From contig NC_071355.1 in NCBI RefSeq assembly GCF_943734655.1, forward strand, positions 95,797,449 to 95,861,448: 64,000 nt of DNA. Direction: 5' to 3'. Below the pieces are notes generated by a model. It saw nothing but the letters and a program-made list of their open reading frames with translations, was not told the origin of the DNA and searched no databases. This stretch comes from Sabethes cyaneus (lineage: Eukaryota > Arthropoda > Insecta > Diptera > Culicidae). Shown here in pieces: positions 1 through 10,082 of this stretch (position 1 is the stretch's first letter; each line of letters starts with the position of its first letter). The translations under genes and the position numbers were made by a program.

Positions 1-733
1 TCTTTTCATGAAAGTACATTCAAAAGAAGCTTAAGTTTTGATTTTCATGCAAAAATAATTATCTGAAGGAGCGCTAGCTAAGAAATAGTTCCATTTCTCG
101 TTTTAATATCTAATGCTCTATTCAGTAATGTTTTTCTAGTTCAGATATATTGCAAAATTGAGGCCGAGCAAACCAATAGTAAAATTTTGAGATCAATCAT
201 TTTGTTGTAGATATCCTTTTTCTTCAAAAGCGAAATATAATAATAATTTTTCTGAACTCTTGTTTTTCAAAGATGCTAACATTTGAATGCATGGTATTAA
301 TATCAAAATATCAAAAAATCTGCTATGAACAAATACTTCATATTGTCAATTCAAAACAAGTTTCGTATGTGGCTCTGAAGCCCGAAAGTTAAGGCCGTCT
401 GTAGACCCGTTAGAGGGTTAATTTCTAATTTTCTATACATATTCATTCAAGTCTGTAAAAAGTATCTTTTGTGTTTACATTATTTTTCTATAAATATTAT
501 AAAACTAAATAAGGTGTTCATCAAGTAACATAAATGACGCTTACATGTATTTACGCACCCAAGGAAAGAAAATATAATTATTCTACACAATACGTTGTGA
601 ATTTTACTGGCAAATAAGGATTTTGAGGAATACGGAACGGATATTTAAAAATATAGTCTAATATAACATCTATACATCTACAATTAACTTCCTGAGAAAT
701 TAAATAATGATTATTGTGGCAGTAGAAAGGCTA
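1..733 (-). repeat. Partial inverted copy of the 11.58-12.31 kb repeat
   Basis: Positions 1-733 read as the reverse complement of about 11577-12310, with scattered mismatches along the whole length. Homology stops abruptly at the motif AGTAGAAAGGCTA near 733, the same motif family that bounds the larger repeat at 11579-13813. The copy includes the end of a TTAA-flanked MITE (GTTAGAGGG then TTAA at 418-421), so that MITE was already part of the repeat when it spread. The element continues off the left edge. No coding potential is seen. Confidence 0.8.
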
Positions 734-745
734 AGTCACGCCGCT

Positions 746-1144
746 AGGTGGATTAATTCGGGTTTTTATCACAGATTGTGTTTGATTTCCAAGTTATGTT
801 GAATAGAATATTTCTCTGCCATAGTGCACTCAGCGAGTAACGTATCTATTTTCAGACATCCTACCCAAAACAGCTTGATATTAATGGAGTTGAACGAATG
901 GTGTAGTGGGTATATGTTTGGTTATGCGAAATAATAAAATTTTAGCATACTAATTTGCATTGTAAATAGTATTCACTGGAGTGTTGAAAATAATAATTAA
1001 AATATAATGTTCCAGCTTCTGCCTACCGTCAATGTTTTCTTGCAAGCCGTGTTTGCAATAATAACTCTTTTTTTGTATGCCAGAAGGGCATTGGGTTAAA
1101 AGGCCACTGCGACAGTCTTAATATGATCGTCTTTTGTGGTAATT
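746..1144. other. AT-rich stretch without a gene
   Basis: No supported ORF. A short segment near 736-775 containing CTAGGTGGATTAA resembles 46565-46600, so it is probably the edge of another dispersed repeat. Nothing else is recognised. Confidence 0.5.
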
Positions 1145-1158
1145 AACTCTTATAATAA

Positions 1159-1296
1159 AACAAATCATAAGAAATCAGAATAATAGTATATATTGCAATT
1201 CTAATAGTGTTGAAAAGTCACCACTTGTGATTGAACACACAATATGATATAGGATAGTTACTCTTAAGTATTTTATGTAATCGAATATTTGCCCCA

Positions 1297-1326
<30 letters not shown>
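1159..1326 (+). mobile_element. Retroposed A-tailed fragment (5'-truncated retrocopy)
   Basis: A 168-bp insert ends in AATAAA running into about 30 adenines (1299-1328). It is flanked by a perfect 14-bp direct repeat, AACTCTTATAATAA, at 1145-1158 and 1327-1340. A-tail plus long target-site duplication is the signature of LINE-machinery retroposition. The body has no ORF and matches no element I recognise, so it could be the 3' UTR of a host mRNA or the 3' tip of a LINE. Confidence 0.75.
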
Positions 1327-1332
<6 letters not shown>

Positions 1333-1367
1333 TATAATAACTTTCTTAACAACTCTAAGTTGAAATA

Positions 1368-1622
1368 TAGGGTAATTTATATTTTGGACCCCATCAGCAG
1401 CTGTTCATAATTTGGACACTTCCATTTTTTGTTAGATTATAGTCACTTTACCAGCGTGGGTCGCTCAAAACTTGGTTGGGATTTGAACCCGGGTCCTCGG
1501 CGTGAGAAGCGTGAATGCTAACCACTACGCCGGGACTGCCCCTACACTTCCATTTGATTTAGTTCTAAGTGTCCAAATTATGTACTGTTGCTGATGGGAT
1601 CCAAAATACGTTGGTTACCCTA
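1368..1622. mobile_element. MITE with inverted TAGGGTAA ends, split by a SINE
   Basis: The left end (TAGGGTAATTTATATTTTGG) and the reverse complement of the right end (TAGGGTAACCAACGTATTTT) match imperfectly. Both arms continue into a shared GGAxCCCATCAGCA and ATAATTTGGACACTT block, about 60 bp of inverted repeat. The middle is displaced by a tRNA-derived SINE at 1428-1543. The ends resemble the smaller MITE at 18021-18120 (TAGGGTGA), suggesting one Tc1/mariner-like MITE superfamily with TA targets. Confidence 0.75.
1428..1543 (-). mobile_element. tRNA-derived SINE, minus strand
   Basis: Read on the minus strand, the insert has a pol III A-box-like GGCGTAGTGGTTAGC and a B box GGGTTCAAATCCC at tRNA-like spacing, and ends with TAAAGTGACTATAAT. 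A 12-bp target-site duplication, ACACTTCCATTT, flanks it (1416-1427 and 1544-1555). A second copy with the same 3' end lies at 50420-50543. Its short body identifies a compact SINE rather than a tRNA gene: the acceptor stem does not close. Confidence 0.8.
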
Positions 1623-1626
1623 AATC

Positions 1627-2160
1627 TGAGTAACTCCAAACAATGCCAAGAAATTATCAAAAGGTGCTGTAAATTGAGGTCTGATGCTGTAAACTGCAAT
1701 AATTCTCAGTGAACATGCATGTTGTGCCACAAAGTCGAGATGCACTTTCCAGGTTTCCAACCTTGACAGTTTGATTGATGTCTTTGTTTAAAAGTGATTG
1801 ATTGACTAGTTTTGATATAACTTCAAACCAATTCAGCTTGAAGTTGTACCTAATTTTAGGTTTCTTCTCTCGCAGATCCACAATAAATCTTCAGATGAGA
1901 GTGTATTCGTTAAGTGCTCGTGTGCTAGTTTCAGCTATGCATAAAGTGCGTGGGGAGAGAGCTGAGAGTATTTTATTAGTTTATTATATTCGTCTAACAA
2001 ATTGTCTTGTCATGGAATTGGGATGAAAATATCACAATCATCATATTGAAAAAAGTGGGATCTAGTCATTCAAATGCGGTTTTTCATGCGATTAGCCTGC
2101 CACCTGGTGCCTGGTGGTGAATCCACCTCGTTAAACGTAGTAACCTTGTTGTGCACAGAA
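1627..2160. other. No gene recognised
   Basis: Short ORFs exist on both strands but none shows a family motif. The transposase remnant that follows begins near 2200. Confidence 0.45.
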
Positions 2161-2199
2161 AAAAATTGACAGCATTATCAGATTTGCAGCAGCCATAGC

Positions 2200-3100
2200 G
2201 AAAGTGGCTAAGCAATTACGCTCGATGCTTTGTTCGTATTGCTAAATGCATCTCGGAGTGTAGAAGTTGGACAACGTGAGGCACTTAGTCTCCGGCATTT
2301 ACAACATCTTTCTTGTAGAGAAAGGCGAGAGCGTACAATAAAAGCCTGGTTTTGGTCGCTCGACGGTGTTGCGCGACCGTAAAGTGCAGTGGAAACTGAA
2401 GAGGAAGACCAAGAGCAAGGTGTCCTCATCGTTTCGCTCATTGGTGGCCAAACGTTGAAGAAGTATCTGGTCAAAATGGACATTTTTACGCGGAAGCGTC
2501 AGTCGAGGCCGGTTGAGTCTAAGCAGCAGGCAATCATCCAGAAGGAATTACTGAAGTTGCTGGTGAAAAACATTTTTCCAGCGAAGCACGACGTCTTAGA
2601 AATAATGGATGACGAGACCTACATGACGCTACACGGCAACGACTGGCAAGCCTGCGGGTATTTTGCGTCCTTTACCAAGGAGGGAAGCCTTTACGTCAAA
2701 TATATTTCCCACATCAAGTTCTGAATAGGGTTGTTTAGTGGTTGACGATCAACAAGAAGGAAATGTCTAATCCGCTGCTCTTTCCTTCGGGGTTTGCGGT
2801 GAACAGCAGATATACAGTACGAAGTGCCTGCCGGAAGTTGCCGCCTTCTTCGAGAAGTATCACGCGAAAAAGGATGTGGTCATTTGGTGGTCACCTAGTC
2901 TTGGCACATTACACCAAGAGATCACTGGAGGAGATAGATTGGCTGAAGATGATAAATGTTGTACCGACAACCGTCAGCTCTGTCAACGTCACCTGGCTGC
3001 GATTGTGTGATACCTGTCGCAGACCGCCGATATCATTGTTTAGAAGCCTGTTGCCTATGGAATTTTCCTTTGGAAACTTCAGAAATTGCATAAGCTTTTT
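2200..3100 (+). pseudogene. Decayed mariner-like transposase (family A)
   Basis: Frame-hopping translation gives recognisable IS630/Tc1/mariner transposase segments in order: SGIYNI with a following EKGES/KPG segment (N-terminal DNA-binding region), then IMDDETYMTLHGNDW at about 2604-2650 carrying the first catalytic aspartate, then LTINKKEMSNPLLFPSGFAV and AHYTKRSLEEI, and finally a remnant of the VPK-PPN-LRPIE region near 3020. Several frameshifts and stops separate them, so no functional protein is made. The first aspartate motif MDDETY is intact. A second, minus-strand copy of the same family lies at 36540-37215. Terminal inverted repeats were not found. The transposase would normally cut and paste its own element; this copy is a fossil. 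Confidence 0.75.
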
Positions 3101-3219
3101 AAACGTGGAAAAACATTACGCAGTTAAAGGTTCGTTTTGGTTCAAACGGTGCATTTTGGACCACTTTCCTCAGCTTACCTATTGTCCTTTTCGCCTGCGT
3201 TGCAGTGCTATGAACTAAA

Positions 3220-4330
3220 CGTGGGTAAATAAATAGTCAATATAACGACCTTGGCATTTGGCATTAGCCAACTTAATATAGCCGAATAGCAAAGAAAACA
3301 AAAATATATATTACAATCGAGGTGGTTAGCCAAGTCAGTCAAGTATTTCCCGCGGCAGCGTAGGCCGGTTTGGCAATGGAAACCACGTAAAGAATCCGAC
3401 TGGCATACTAAAGAGCGTACTGATTGCTCTTGCAGATAGTTATGGTTTATTCCCCTGCACGTGAACCACTATCAACGATGCGGAACGAAGTACCACCGTA
3501 AACCGTGCAGAAGTATATTTCCAAATATCGAACTAAAATCATGGCGCACACTTTCCTCAATCGGATTGAGGAAAAATATATAGTCAGTTCAGTCAAGCCA
3601 ACTAACCACCGGTCATCTGACCGAAATTTATTCAAGAAGTTCTAAATCGAATCTCTGAATGTATTCGCAGAATGTTGCCGGTTTTCGGCACTGATCCGAG
3701 CACGTTTTCTAACTTATGAAGACAACGAAAAGCAAAGCGGTTTAATGCATTTTTGTTTGCTGCATTGCACCAACCTACGTAATACGCGGGGAGCAATTTG
3801 AAAAGTTGAGAAACATTTGATCAATAGCAATTTAATTTAAAGTTTTGCAAGAGAACCCTTCTCCCTTGTATCGACCGTTTCTGGCAAGCCATGCGGACAT
3901 CCTGTCCAGGGAGAATAATCGTGCTCCTTGCTGTGTTATATGTTTATTGCATTAACAAAGGAAACGCTCATCATTCGAGTTCGTAAAGAGGGTACAAAAA
4001 GTTTATAAACAGCAAAAGTAGGTCACAAGTGCTGATACTTGCGGGATTGGAAAAGTGACAATGTAACAAACAACTTTGTGACAATTGTTCCGGACAGTTG
4101 GCAGAATAAGTTTCCCTAGCGGAGCTTTGCCGGGGTTTACCGTGCGGTTAATTATGGCATTGTTAAATACTTGAGCAGCACACATAATAAGTATTTAATT
4201 TACCAAACAATCGTTACTTTAATCATTTGGAAAAATTGAAAAAGTTGGTTTTTCCGGTAAGCTTTGTGCCGTAAACGGTTGAAACATTTTAAGAAGTTTT
4301 TTTTCGCTCCGTTACTGGTAGAGAAACCTT
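3220..4330. other. No gene recognised
   Basis: About 1.1 kb with short ORFs only (up to 62 codons) and no motif I can name. It may hold the 3' flank of the mariner fossil. Confidence 0.4.
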
Positions 4331-4430
4331 TCAATTTGCTACAAACAGGGATGGATCGATCACTTTGATTTAATTTTGATTTATTTGGCAGTACCGTCTC
4401 AGCCAAGCAAAATTTGACAATGTTCGTATG

Positions 4431-4650
4431 GGACATTTGTAGAACTATTTACTATCTACAATTTTGCTGAAGAATAAAGTTTTGCTGTAGCCTTCATAGT
4501 TACGGTGCTACAATGCTACTTCATTAGTAACTAAGTGAACGTTTATTTTGTTACTAATGAGGAACTAGCATTGTATCACGGTAACTACAAAAGAAACAGT
4601 AAAAATGTTTTCATCAAAATTGTAGTTAATAACTAGTTCTATAAATGTCC
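4431..4650. mobile_element. 220-bp palindromic MITE
   Basis: The whole interval is an imperfect palindrome centred near 4540. It starts GGACATTTGTAGAACTA and ends with the inverse of GGACATTTATAGAACTA. Arms of about 105 bp pair at roughly 80 percent by eye and meet at TTAGTAACTAAGTGAACG. It would fold into one long hairpin. Confidence 0.75.
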
Positions 4651-4653
4651 TAT

Positions 4654-5610
4654 AGAGTAGGGTGGGGCATAAGTGCGATGTTTGAAGTTGTCATCAATTT
4701 TCGTGAGATATAAAGAAGGACAATAACAAAATGTATTTTATAGTGATACAGTAACTTAATGTCTTCACATTCAAATATAAATCATCTGGAATAATAATGT
4801 TATGCAAAATAAATTTCTCATTCTTCTGATCAAGTACCGATTCGCACTTTTACCCCACTAGCGGGACAAAAGTGCAAACACCGCGGGGCAAAAGTGCAAG
4901 CTCGCATCCAAGAAATTAGCACAGCAGTAGCTAACAAAACCATTTTATCTTCAATCTGCGGTATGTTTCGGTAAGGAATATTCTCAATTTGCACCTTTTC
5001 TATTTTGCGCTGGTGTATTGCAGCCTCCGTCAGATCGAAACTTTTCCAAACGTTTGGTTTTTGTTTCATCAGCGGAAAAACATTGTTTTCATTCGGCTAA
5101 CATCTGTAGAGCACAGTTTTCGGCAGATCTTCCATTTCTAGTATCTGTAATATAGTGCCTAAAGCTGTATGTAATTAGCCATATATTTTTGCCTCGCCCA
5201 TGAATCGCACTTTTGCCCCGTCTGTGAATCGCACTTTTACCCCGCAAGGCGCTTGACGGGGTTTGATTAAATTATGGAAAAGCGAAATATATTTTGTAAA
5301 TTCCTTTCCCCGTGTTTTCAAAACGGATATGTTAGTGATGTAAAACGCTGCTACAAATTTTTAACAAATCATATCCTCCTGTTGATATCGTATTTGCTGT
5401 ATAACGAAAAATTACATCAATACAGCCCTAAAATAACATTTGCACATAACTCAGTAACTATGCTTTGTAAGCAATCAAAGTTTACGTTAGATTCAAGCAG
5501 TCAAAGTAGTCACTCATCCATGCCAATGTAGTCAATTTACTCGGAATCTGCACCGATAAATTATTGAATCGCACTTTTACCCTCATCGCACTTTTACCCC
5601 TCCTTACTCT
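4654..5610. mobile_element. MITE with repeated AAGTGCGA motif
   Basis: Ends are AGAGTAGGGTGGGGCATAAG on the left and its inverse, AGAGTAAGGAGGGGTAAAAG, on the right, both followed by TGCGATG, next to TA-rich flanks (possible TA or TAT target). The motif GGGGyAAAAGTGCGA or its complement recurs inside, near 4843-4900, 5205-5245 and 5567-5600, in both orientations. About 957 bp, no coding capacity. Motif reiteration at termini and inside suggests subterminal transposase-binding sites, which is inference. Confidence 0.7.
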
Positions 5611-5743
5611 ATATATCTTTTTCAAATTTTGCTCGGCTGAGACGGTACTGTCGAATGAATCAAAATTGAGTCAAAGTGATCTTTGGCTACAAATGCTACA
5701 AAATTTTCTTCATCACACATACGTTACACATTACACATACATT

Positions 5744-5970
5744 CTATGATGTCATTGTTGAGGAAGTGACGAAACGTTCAGTCTTCAGTCCACAGCAACT
5801 TATTCCTTGCTAGATCATAACTATCTTTGCGAATTTATCAGAAAACAGGACCTTACTCTAGCTTGGCACTTCACCACGATCAGTTGCAATGTATAATTTT
5901 TGACCGGGAAGTTGCATGAAATCCATTTTCACGTAGGTTTCGTCATCCATCAAAATACATCCGTTGAATT
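5744..5970 (-). pseudogene. Mariner-like (DD37-type) transposase fragment (family B)
   Basis: Minus-strand translation from 5970 reads FNGCILMDDETYVKMDFMQL followed by PGQKLYIATDRGEVPS, a stop, then FSDKFAKIVMI, a stop, and CGLKTERFVTSSTMTS. This is the first-aspartate block and following core of a mosquito mariner/ITmD37-type transposase. Three or more stops are present. The 5' side of the fragment is cut exactly where the copia LTR begins (5971), and its 3' side ends near the fold-back element at 5700. It is distinct in sequence from the family A fossil at 2.2-3.1 kb. Confidence 0.75.
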
Positions 5971-6096
5971 ACGAATGAAAAGTTTTTCTCTTTATTACAA
6001 ATTATTAACAAATTAGGTTACTAAGGTAACAAATAATGTTGCTAGCGTAGCATTACTCTAGCAACCGGTGATGTTGGTACAGGGTAGCACTCAACA
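5971..6096 (-). repeat. Truncated 3' LTR of the copia element
   Basis: In gene orientation it starts TGTTGAGTGC, like the 5' LTR, and ends after TTTTCATTCGT, about 80 bp short of the 206-bp 5' LTR. A polyadenylation signal AATAAA (complement at 5991-5996) is retained. If the true LTR were only about 121 bp (5976-6096 and 10168-10288) the copies would be equal in length, but the tRNA-like primer site lies further in and favours the longer LTR. Confidence 0.75.
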
Positions 6097-9000
6097 CTCC
6101 TCCTCAACATCAGTTGGCTTTACTCCAATTAGATGACGAATTTGTTGAAGTTTGATTGCTCCCAATGGTTTAGTGAGAATATCCGCCTCCATTTCTTCTG
6201 TGGGACAATACTGGATGTTTACAATACCCGTTTTCACCAAATCCTTAACAAAGCAGTATTTAGTGTCAATATGCTTCGATTTTCTTGAGGATCTGTCACT
6301 AATGGTAAGCGCAATACAGCTTTGGTTGTCCTCATGGATTAATATAGGTAAATCCAAAATTTCTCCCACATCGTCCATAAGTTTCCGTAGCCATTGCAAT
6401 TCCTGCAAACATTCTGCAAGCGCCACGTATTCTGCTTCCGTACTTGATAGCGCCACGGTTGTTTGCTTCCGGCATGCCCATGCTATAAGACCGCCTCTAA
6501 ATTTGAACAAAAAACCAGTATTCGATTTTCGGTTCCCAATTTCACCAGCCCAGTCTGCGTCAACGAAGCCTTCCAGCTTCATGTTTGCTTTTCCACCTAA
6601 ATGTAATTCGTAATGTATACTACCTTTGAGATAACGCAGTATTTTCTTGGCTTCGATCCAGTCTGCAGTTGTTGGGTTTGATACTCGGCGTCCAAGGATA
6701 GATGTCGCTATAGCAATATCTGGACGCGTGTTAACGGAGATGTATAACAAAGCACCAATTAAGCTCTGATACTGCTCTCTATCCGGAAGATGCTCACTAT
6801 CCTCCTCCTTTTGTTGTAGAAATCCGGTTGCCATTGGCACCTTCGAGGGCTTACACTGTCCTAACCCAAAACGCTCCAGAATCTTTTTAATGTAACTTTC
6901 TTGATTAAGTACATATATTCCTTTTTCCAATCGAACATGGATTCCAAGGAAATGCTTTAAGCTTCCTAATTCTGATATTTTAAATTTACCTTTCAAAGCT
7001 TTGACTAACAATTCATACTCCTTAACAGTTTTACTGACAACAACAATGTCATCCACGTAAATAAGCACGAACATCATCAGCCCGTTCGATCGCCTAACGT
7101 ACAGACAGTTATCAGCAGTTGATCGTTGAAATGCACATTCCTGGAGCACAGCATCAATACGTTGGTTCCAGACACGGGCAGCCTGCTTCAGCCCGTAGAG
7201 ACTCCGCTTCAACCGGCAAACAGCACTTGGATCCTCGATAGTATATCCTGGTGGCTGTTTCATGAAGATCTCCTCCTGAAGCTTTCCATAAAGATACGCA
7301 GTTTTGATGTCGATATGTCTCACCTGCATTTGTTGTTGACTTGCCAGAATAAGAACGGTGCGGAAAGTAGTTTGCTTTACCACAGGAGCGAATACTTGAT
7401 CGTAGTCGGACCCAAATTTTTGGGAGAATCCCTGCGCAACTAGTCTGGCTTTAAAACGTACCACTTTTCCAGATTCGTCTTCCTTCCTTTTAAATACCCA
7501 CCTGCATCCGATGGCCTTCCGTCCAGGAGGAAGATGTGTAAGCTCCCACGTCTCATTCTCTCGGAGAGATTCCATTTCTTCTTGCATAGCTACCTTCCAT
7601 TCCTTACTGTCAGCACTACTTAAAGCTTCAGTGAACGTTCTTGGATCTGCAGATGGACCTGATGCTATACCAATCATCAACCTTTCCGGTGCTACGCCAA
7701 AATTGGAACGACTTGACCTCCGTACTGAATCCTGTACAATAGAATTTTCACTTTGTACTGGAACGCAATCAGCAGCCACTTCATCTTCATCATCAGAGTA
7801 GAATTCATTCTGGGAGTCTTCATAACTCTGCTTCACCACTGGAACTGTTATCTCACTGAGTACTGCAACTTCCCCAGATCCATTGGCCTCTTTTTCAAGG
7901 TATCTTGAAGTACCACCAGCTACCGTTTTGCCTTCGTCGGATATTTCCATGAATTTAACATCTCTGCTTATTACAATCTGCCCGGTGTTAGTATTTAAAA
8001 ACCTATAAGCCTTGCTCTCAGAGGAGTAACCGACGAATGTCATTTTAACCGCTTTCACGTCGAATTTCTTCCGCTTCTGAGTAGGCGTCCAAACGTAAGC
8101 ACCGCAGCCAAACACTTTCATATGCTTAAGATCTGGCTTTGTCCCAAACCATATTTCGAATGGTGTGCCATTTATCGCTGTTGAAGGTAGCCGATTCTGT
8201 ATATAAGCCGCTGTGTTAACTGCTTCCGCCCAAAAACGTCGAGGCATTCCCGCATCTAGCAACATGCAAAGAGCCATCTCATTCAAGGTCCTGTTTTTCC
8301 GCTCAGCGACTCCGTTCTGCTGCGGAGCATATCCAGCAGTGCATTCGGCTTTGATACCTTCCTCTTTGTAGAACTGACGAAGAGCATTGGATGTATACTC
8401 TCCTCCTCTATCTGACCGGATAACCTTTGGCTTTTTACCAAACTGATTCTGAGTGAATCGTACATATTCACGGATTTTATCTGCTACGTCGGACTTCTCT
8501 TTGAGGAAATACACCACCGCATAACGACTATGATCATCAATCATTGTCATGTAGTATTTGCAACCTCCAGGCGTCAAAGTCATAGGACCAGCCACATCTG
8601 TATGGACAATGTCAAGTACATCCACAGACCTCTTCTCTGCTGCCAGCGGGAATGGGGGCCGCGCCATTTTCCCTTCGACACAGCATTCGCAGGTTTGAAC
8701 TATACCACACTTTCTTACCTTCATACCGGAAGCTAAGCTTTTGCGTTCAATTTCACTAAGCACGTCTGGATCTCTATGCCCAAGCCTTCTATGCCAAAGA
8801 TGCTGGCAATCCTCGTTGTGTCGAGACTGCTCCACCATCAGCAGTGTTTCCTTTTCACCGTACAACTTCAACCGATAAAGACCACCAACTCTGTTCGCCT
8901 TAGCTATAATCTTGCCATTGAACACCAATTCACAGCGATCTGCATTAAATCTGGCACAAACACCTTTCTTCGCCAATTTTGTAACCGATATAAGATTGCC

Positions 9001-10002
9001 TTCCAGGTCGGGAGCATAAATAACATCTGTCAGAGTTACGGTGATTTGTTCTCCAACCTCATTAACGCACTGGATCGTACAGTCGCCTACACCTTTGGTA
9101 CGAAGCGGTTTGCCATCAGCCGTTGAAATTACAGGATGCACACTTTTATCTAAACGCACGAACGATTCGATATTGTTTGCCAAATGAGCAGTCGCGCCCG
9201 AATCAATTACCCACGCATTTGAAACTGTTTCACTATTTCGAACCATAAACGTGAACGACTCTTTTTGGCCGTTTTCGCGCACTGTTTTAGCCTTTTCTTT
9301 CGGCTTTTTCTTGTCACCTCTTTCCGCTAAAGCCGCCTTGCAGTTCCGCTTCCGATGTCCTGGTTTACCGCAGTTGTAGCAGATAAGATTTTTGTGTTGA
9401 TTGCTGCCGATTTTTAACACCTGCTCTTCCGATTCCCTTTTCTGCTTACTCAGCTTCTCTGCTAGATCAACGAGTTTCACCTTCACCATTTCAAGCGTCA
9501 GTTCCTCCTCGTTTCGAGCTTCTAACGCTATAGTCAGCGGATCGAACGACTCTGGTAACCCTCTCAAAATCAAAGCAACCTTGAGACATTCCGTCATTTC
9601 GAATCCGGAATTTTCCAACCGAGCATAATACTTCTCGATTTTCGCGAGATACAAATCAATGTTTTCGCCTTCTTTGTAATTCTGGTTAGTAATCTGCTTC
9701 AATAACGTTACCTTTTGGCCTAAAGAAGTTTTATTGTGCTTCTCCTTTAGCGCCGTCCATGTTGCTCTTGCCGTAGTTTTGGCTCGGATTATACCGAACT
9801 GGCCCTCTTCCACCATCAGCTGAATTGTAGCTAGTGCCCGTTCGTCGCCATCCTTCCAGGCGTCAGTTAACGGTTCCGGTGGAGTCCCTGGCTCAACATA
9901 CTTCCACAACTGTTCTCGCCGCAACAATGCTTGGACCGAGAAGGACCACGCAGGATAATTACCGTTGTTCAACTTCGCTATTCTCGTTAATTCCATCTTC
10001 AA
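6091..10002 (-). CDS. Copia-type Gag-Pol polyprotein
   Basis: A 1303-residue uninterrupted polyprotein that would make virus-like particles and copy and integrate the element. Domains in order: Gag core (LNNGNYPAWS at 11-20, typical of copia Gag); CCHC zinc knuckle at 208-221 (CYNCGKPGHRKRNC); aspartic protease DSGAT at 267; integrase zinc finger (H404, H409, C438-C441) and catalytic D469, D531, E567 with 35 residues between the last two; GKPD-type region with WxGxKP-like FGTKPD near 620; reverse transcriptase from about 832 with YVDD at 982-985; RNase H with VDADWAG near 1147, STEAEY near 1187 and HEDNQS near 1223. All key residues are present and the length is normal for the family. The start ATG at 10000-10002 is followed two codons later by another ATG. 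The stop codon TGA (complement at 6091-6093) lies inside the 3' LTR. It may still supply protein in trans, which is inference. Confidence 0.95.
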   Translation of the reverse strand: MKMELTRIAKLNNGNYPAWSFSVQALLRREQLWKYVEPGTPPEPLTDAWKDGDERALATIQLMVEEGQFGIIRAKTTARATWTALKEKHNKTSLGQKVTLLKQITNQNYKEGENIDLYLAKIEKYYARLENSGFEMTECLKVALILRGLPESFDPLTIALEARNEEELTLEMVKVKLVDLAEKLSKQKRESEEQVLKIGSNQHKNLICYNCGKPGHRKRNCKAALAERGDKKKPKEKAKTVRENGQKESFTFMVRNSETVSNAWVIDSGATAHLANNIESFVRLDKSVHPVISTADGKPLRTKGVGDCTIQCVNEVGEQITVTLTDVIYAPDLEGNLISVTKLAKKGVCARFNADRCELVFNGKIIAKANRVGGLYRLKLYGEKETLLMVEQSRHNEDCQHLWHRRLGHRDPDVLSEIERKSLASGMKVRKCGIVQTCECCVEGKMARPPFPLAAEKRSVDVLDIVHTDVAGPMTLTPGGCKYYMTMIDDHSRYAVVYFLKEKSDVADKIREYVRFTQNQFGKKPKVIRSDRGGEYTSNALRQFYKEEGIKAECTAGYAPQQNGVAERKNRTLNEMALCMLLDAGMPRRFWAEAVNTAAYIQNRLPSTAINGTPFEIWFGTKPDLKHMKVFGCGAYVWTPTQKRKKFDVKAVKMTFVGYSSESKAYRFLNTNTGQIVISRDVKFMEISDEGKTVAGGTSRYLEKEANGSGEVAVLSEITVPVVKQSYEDSQNEFYSDDEDEVAADCVPVQSENSIVQDSVRRSSRSNFGVAPERLMIGIASGPSADPRTFTEALSSADSKEWKVAMQEEMESLRENETWELTHLPPGRKAIGCRWVFKRKEDESGKVVRFKARLVAQGFSQKFGSDYDQVFAPVVKQTTFRTVLILASQQQMQVRHIDIKTAYLYGKLQEEIFMKQPPGYTIEDPSAVCRLKRSLYGLKQAARVWNQRIDAVLQECAFQRSTADNCLYVRRSNGLMMFVLIYVDDIVVVSKTVKEYELLVKALKGKFKISELGSLKHFLGIHVRLEKGIYVLNQESYIKKILERFGLGQCKPSKVPMATGFLQQKEEDSEHLPDREQYQSLIGALLYISVNTRPDIAIATSILGRRVSNPTTADWIEAKKILRYLKGSIHYELHLGGKANMKLEGFVDADWAGEIGNRKSNTGFLFKFRGGLIAWACRKQTTVALSSTEAEYVALAECLQELQWLRKLMDDVGEILDLPILIHEDNQSCIALTISDRSSRKSKHIDTKYCFVKDLVKTGIVNIQYCPTEEMEADILTKPLGAIKLQQIRHLIGVKPTDVEEEC

Positions 10003-10065
10003 GATTTTCTAAAGAACTGCTTCGCTTCAAAATCTTCGAATTTTCCTTATCTGTTCCGGCTTACG

Positions 10066-10082
10066 CTCTGGGCACCATAACC
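10066..10082 (-). promoter_or_regulatory. Primer-binding site (half-tRNA type) of the copia element
   Basis: Immediately inside the 5' LTR, in gene orientation, lies GGTTATGGTGCCCAGAG. Drosophila copia uses an internally cleaved initiator-Met tRNA whose anticodon region pairs with GGTTATGGGCCCAG. The match here differs by one central base. Its position directly after ...GCGAACA supports the LTR end at 10083. Confidence 0.65.

Larger units (their letters stand above)
4338..5700. mobile_element. Fold-back element, outer inverted repeat
   Basis: Left arm about 4338-4419 and right arm about 5626-5700 are inverted copies sharing ATCACTTTGA, AATTTTGATT, CAGTACCGTCTCAGCC and AGCAAAATTTGA. It encloses two further palindromic units (4431-4650 and 4654-5610), so the span is a nest. 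No protein-coding content. The arm ends and TSD could not be fixed exactly. Confidence 0.65.

Noticed and set aside
1428..1543. tRNA gene
   Set aside because: A and B boxes are present but the acceptor and anticodon stems do not form, and a long TSD marks it as a SINE.
6152..9126. Plus-strand ORFs of 60-153 codons
   Set aside because: Antisense shadows of the copia polyprotein.
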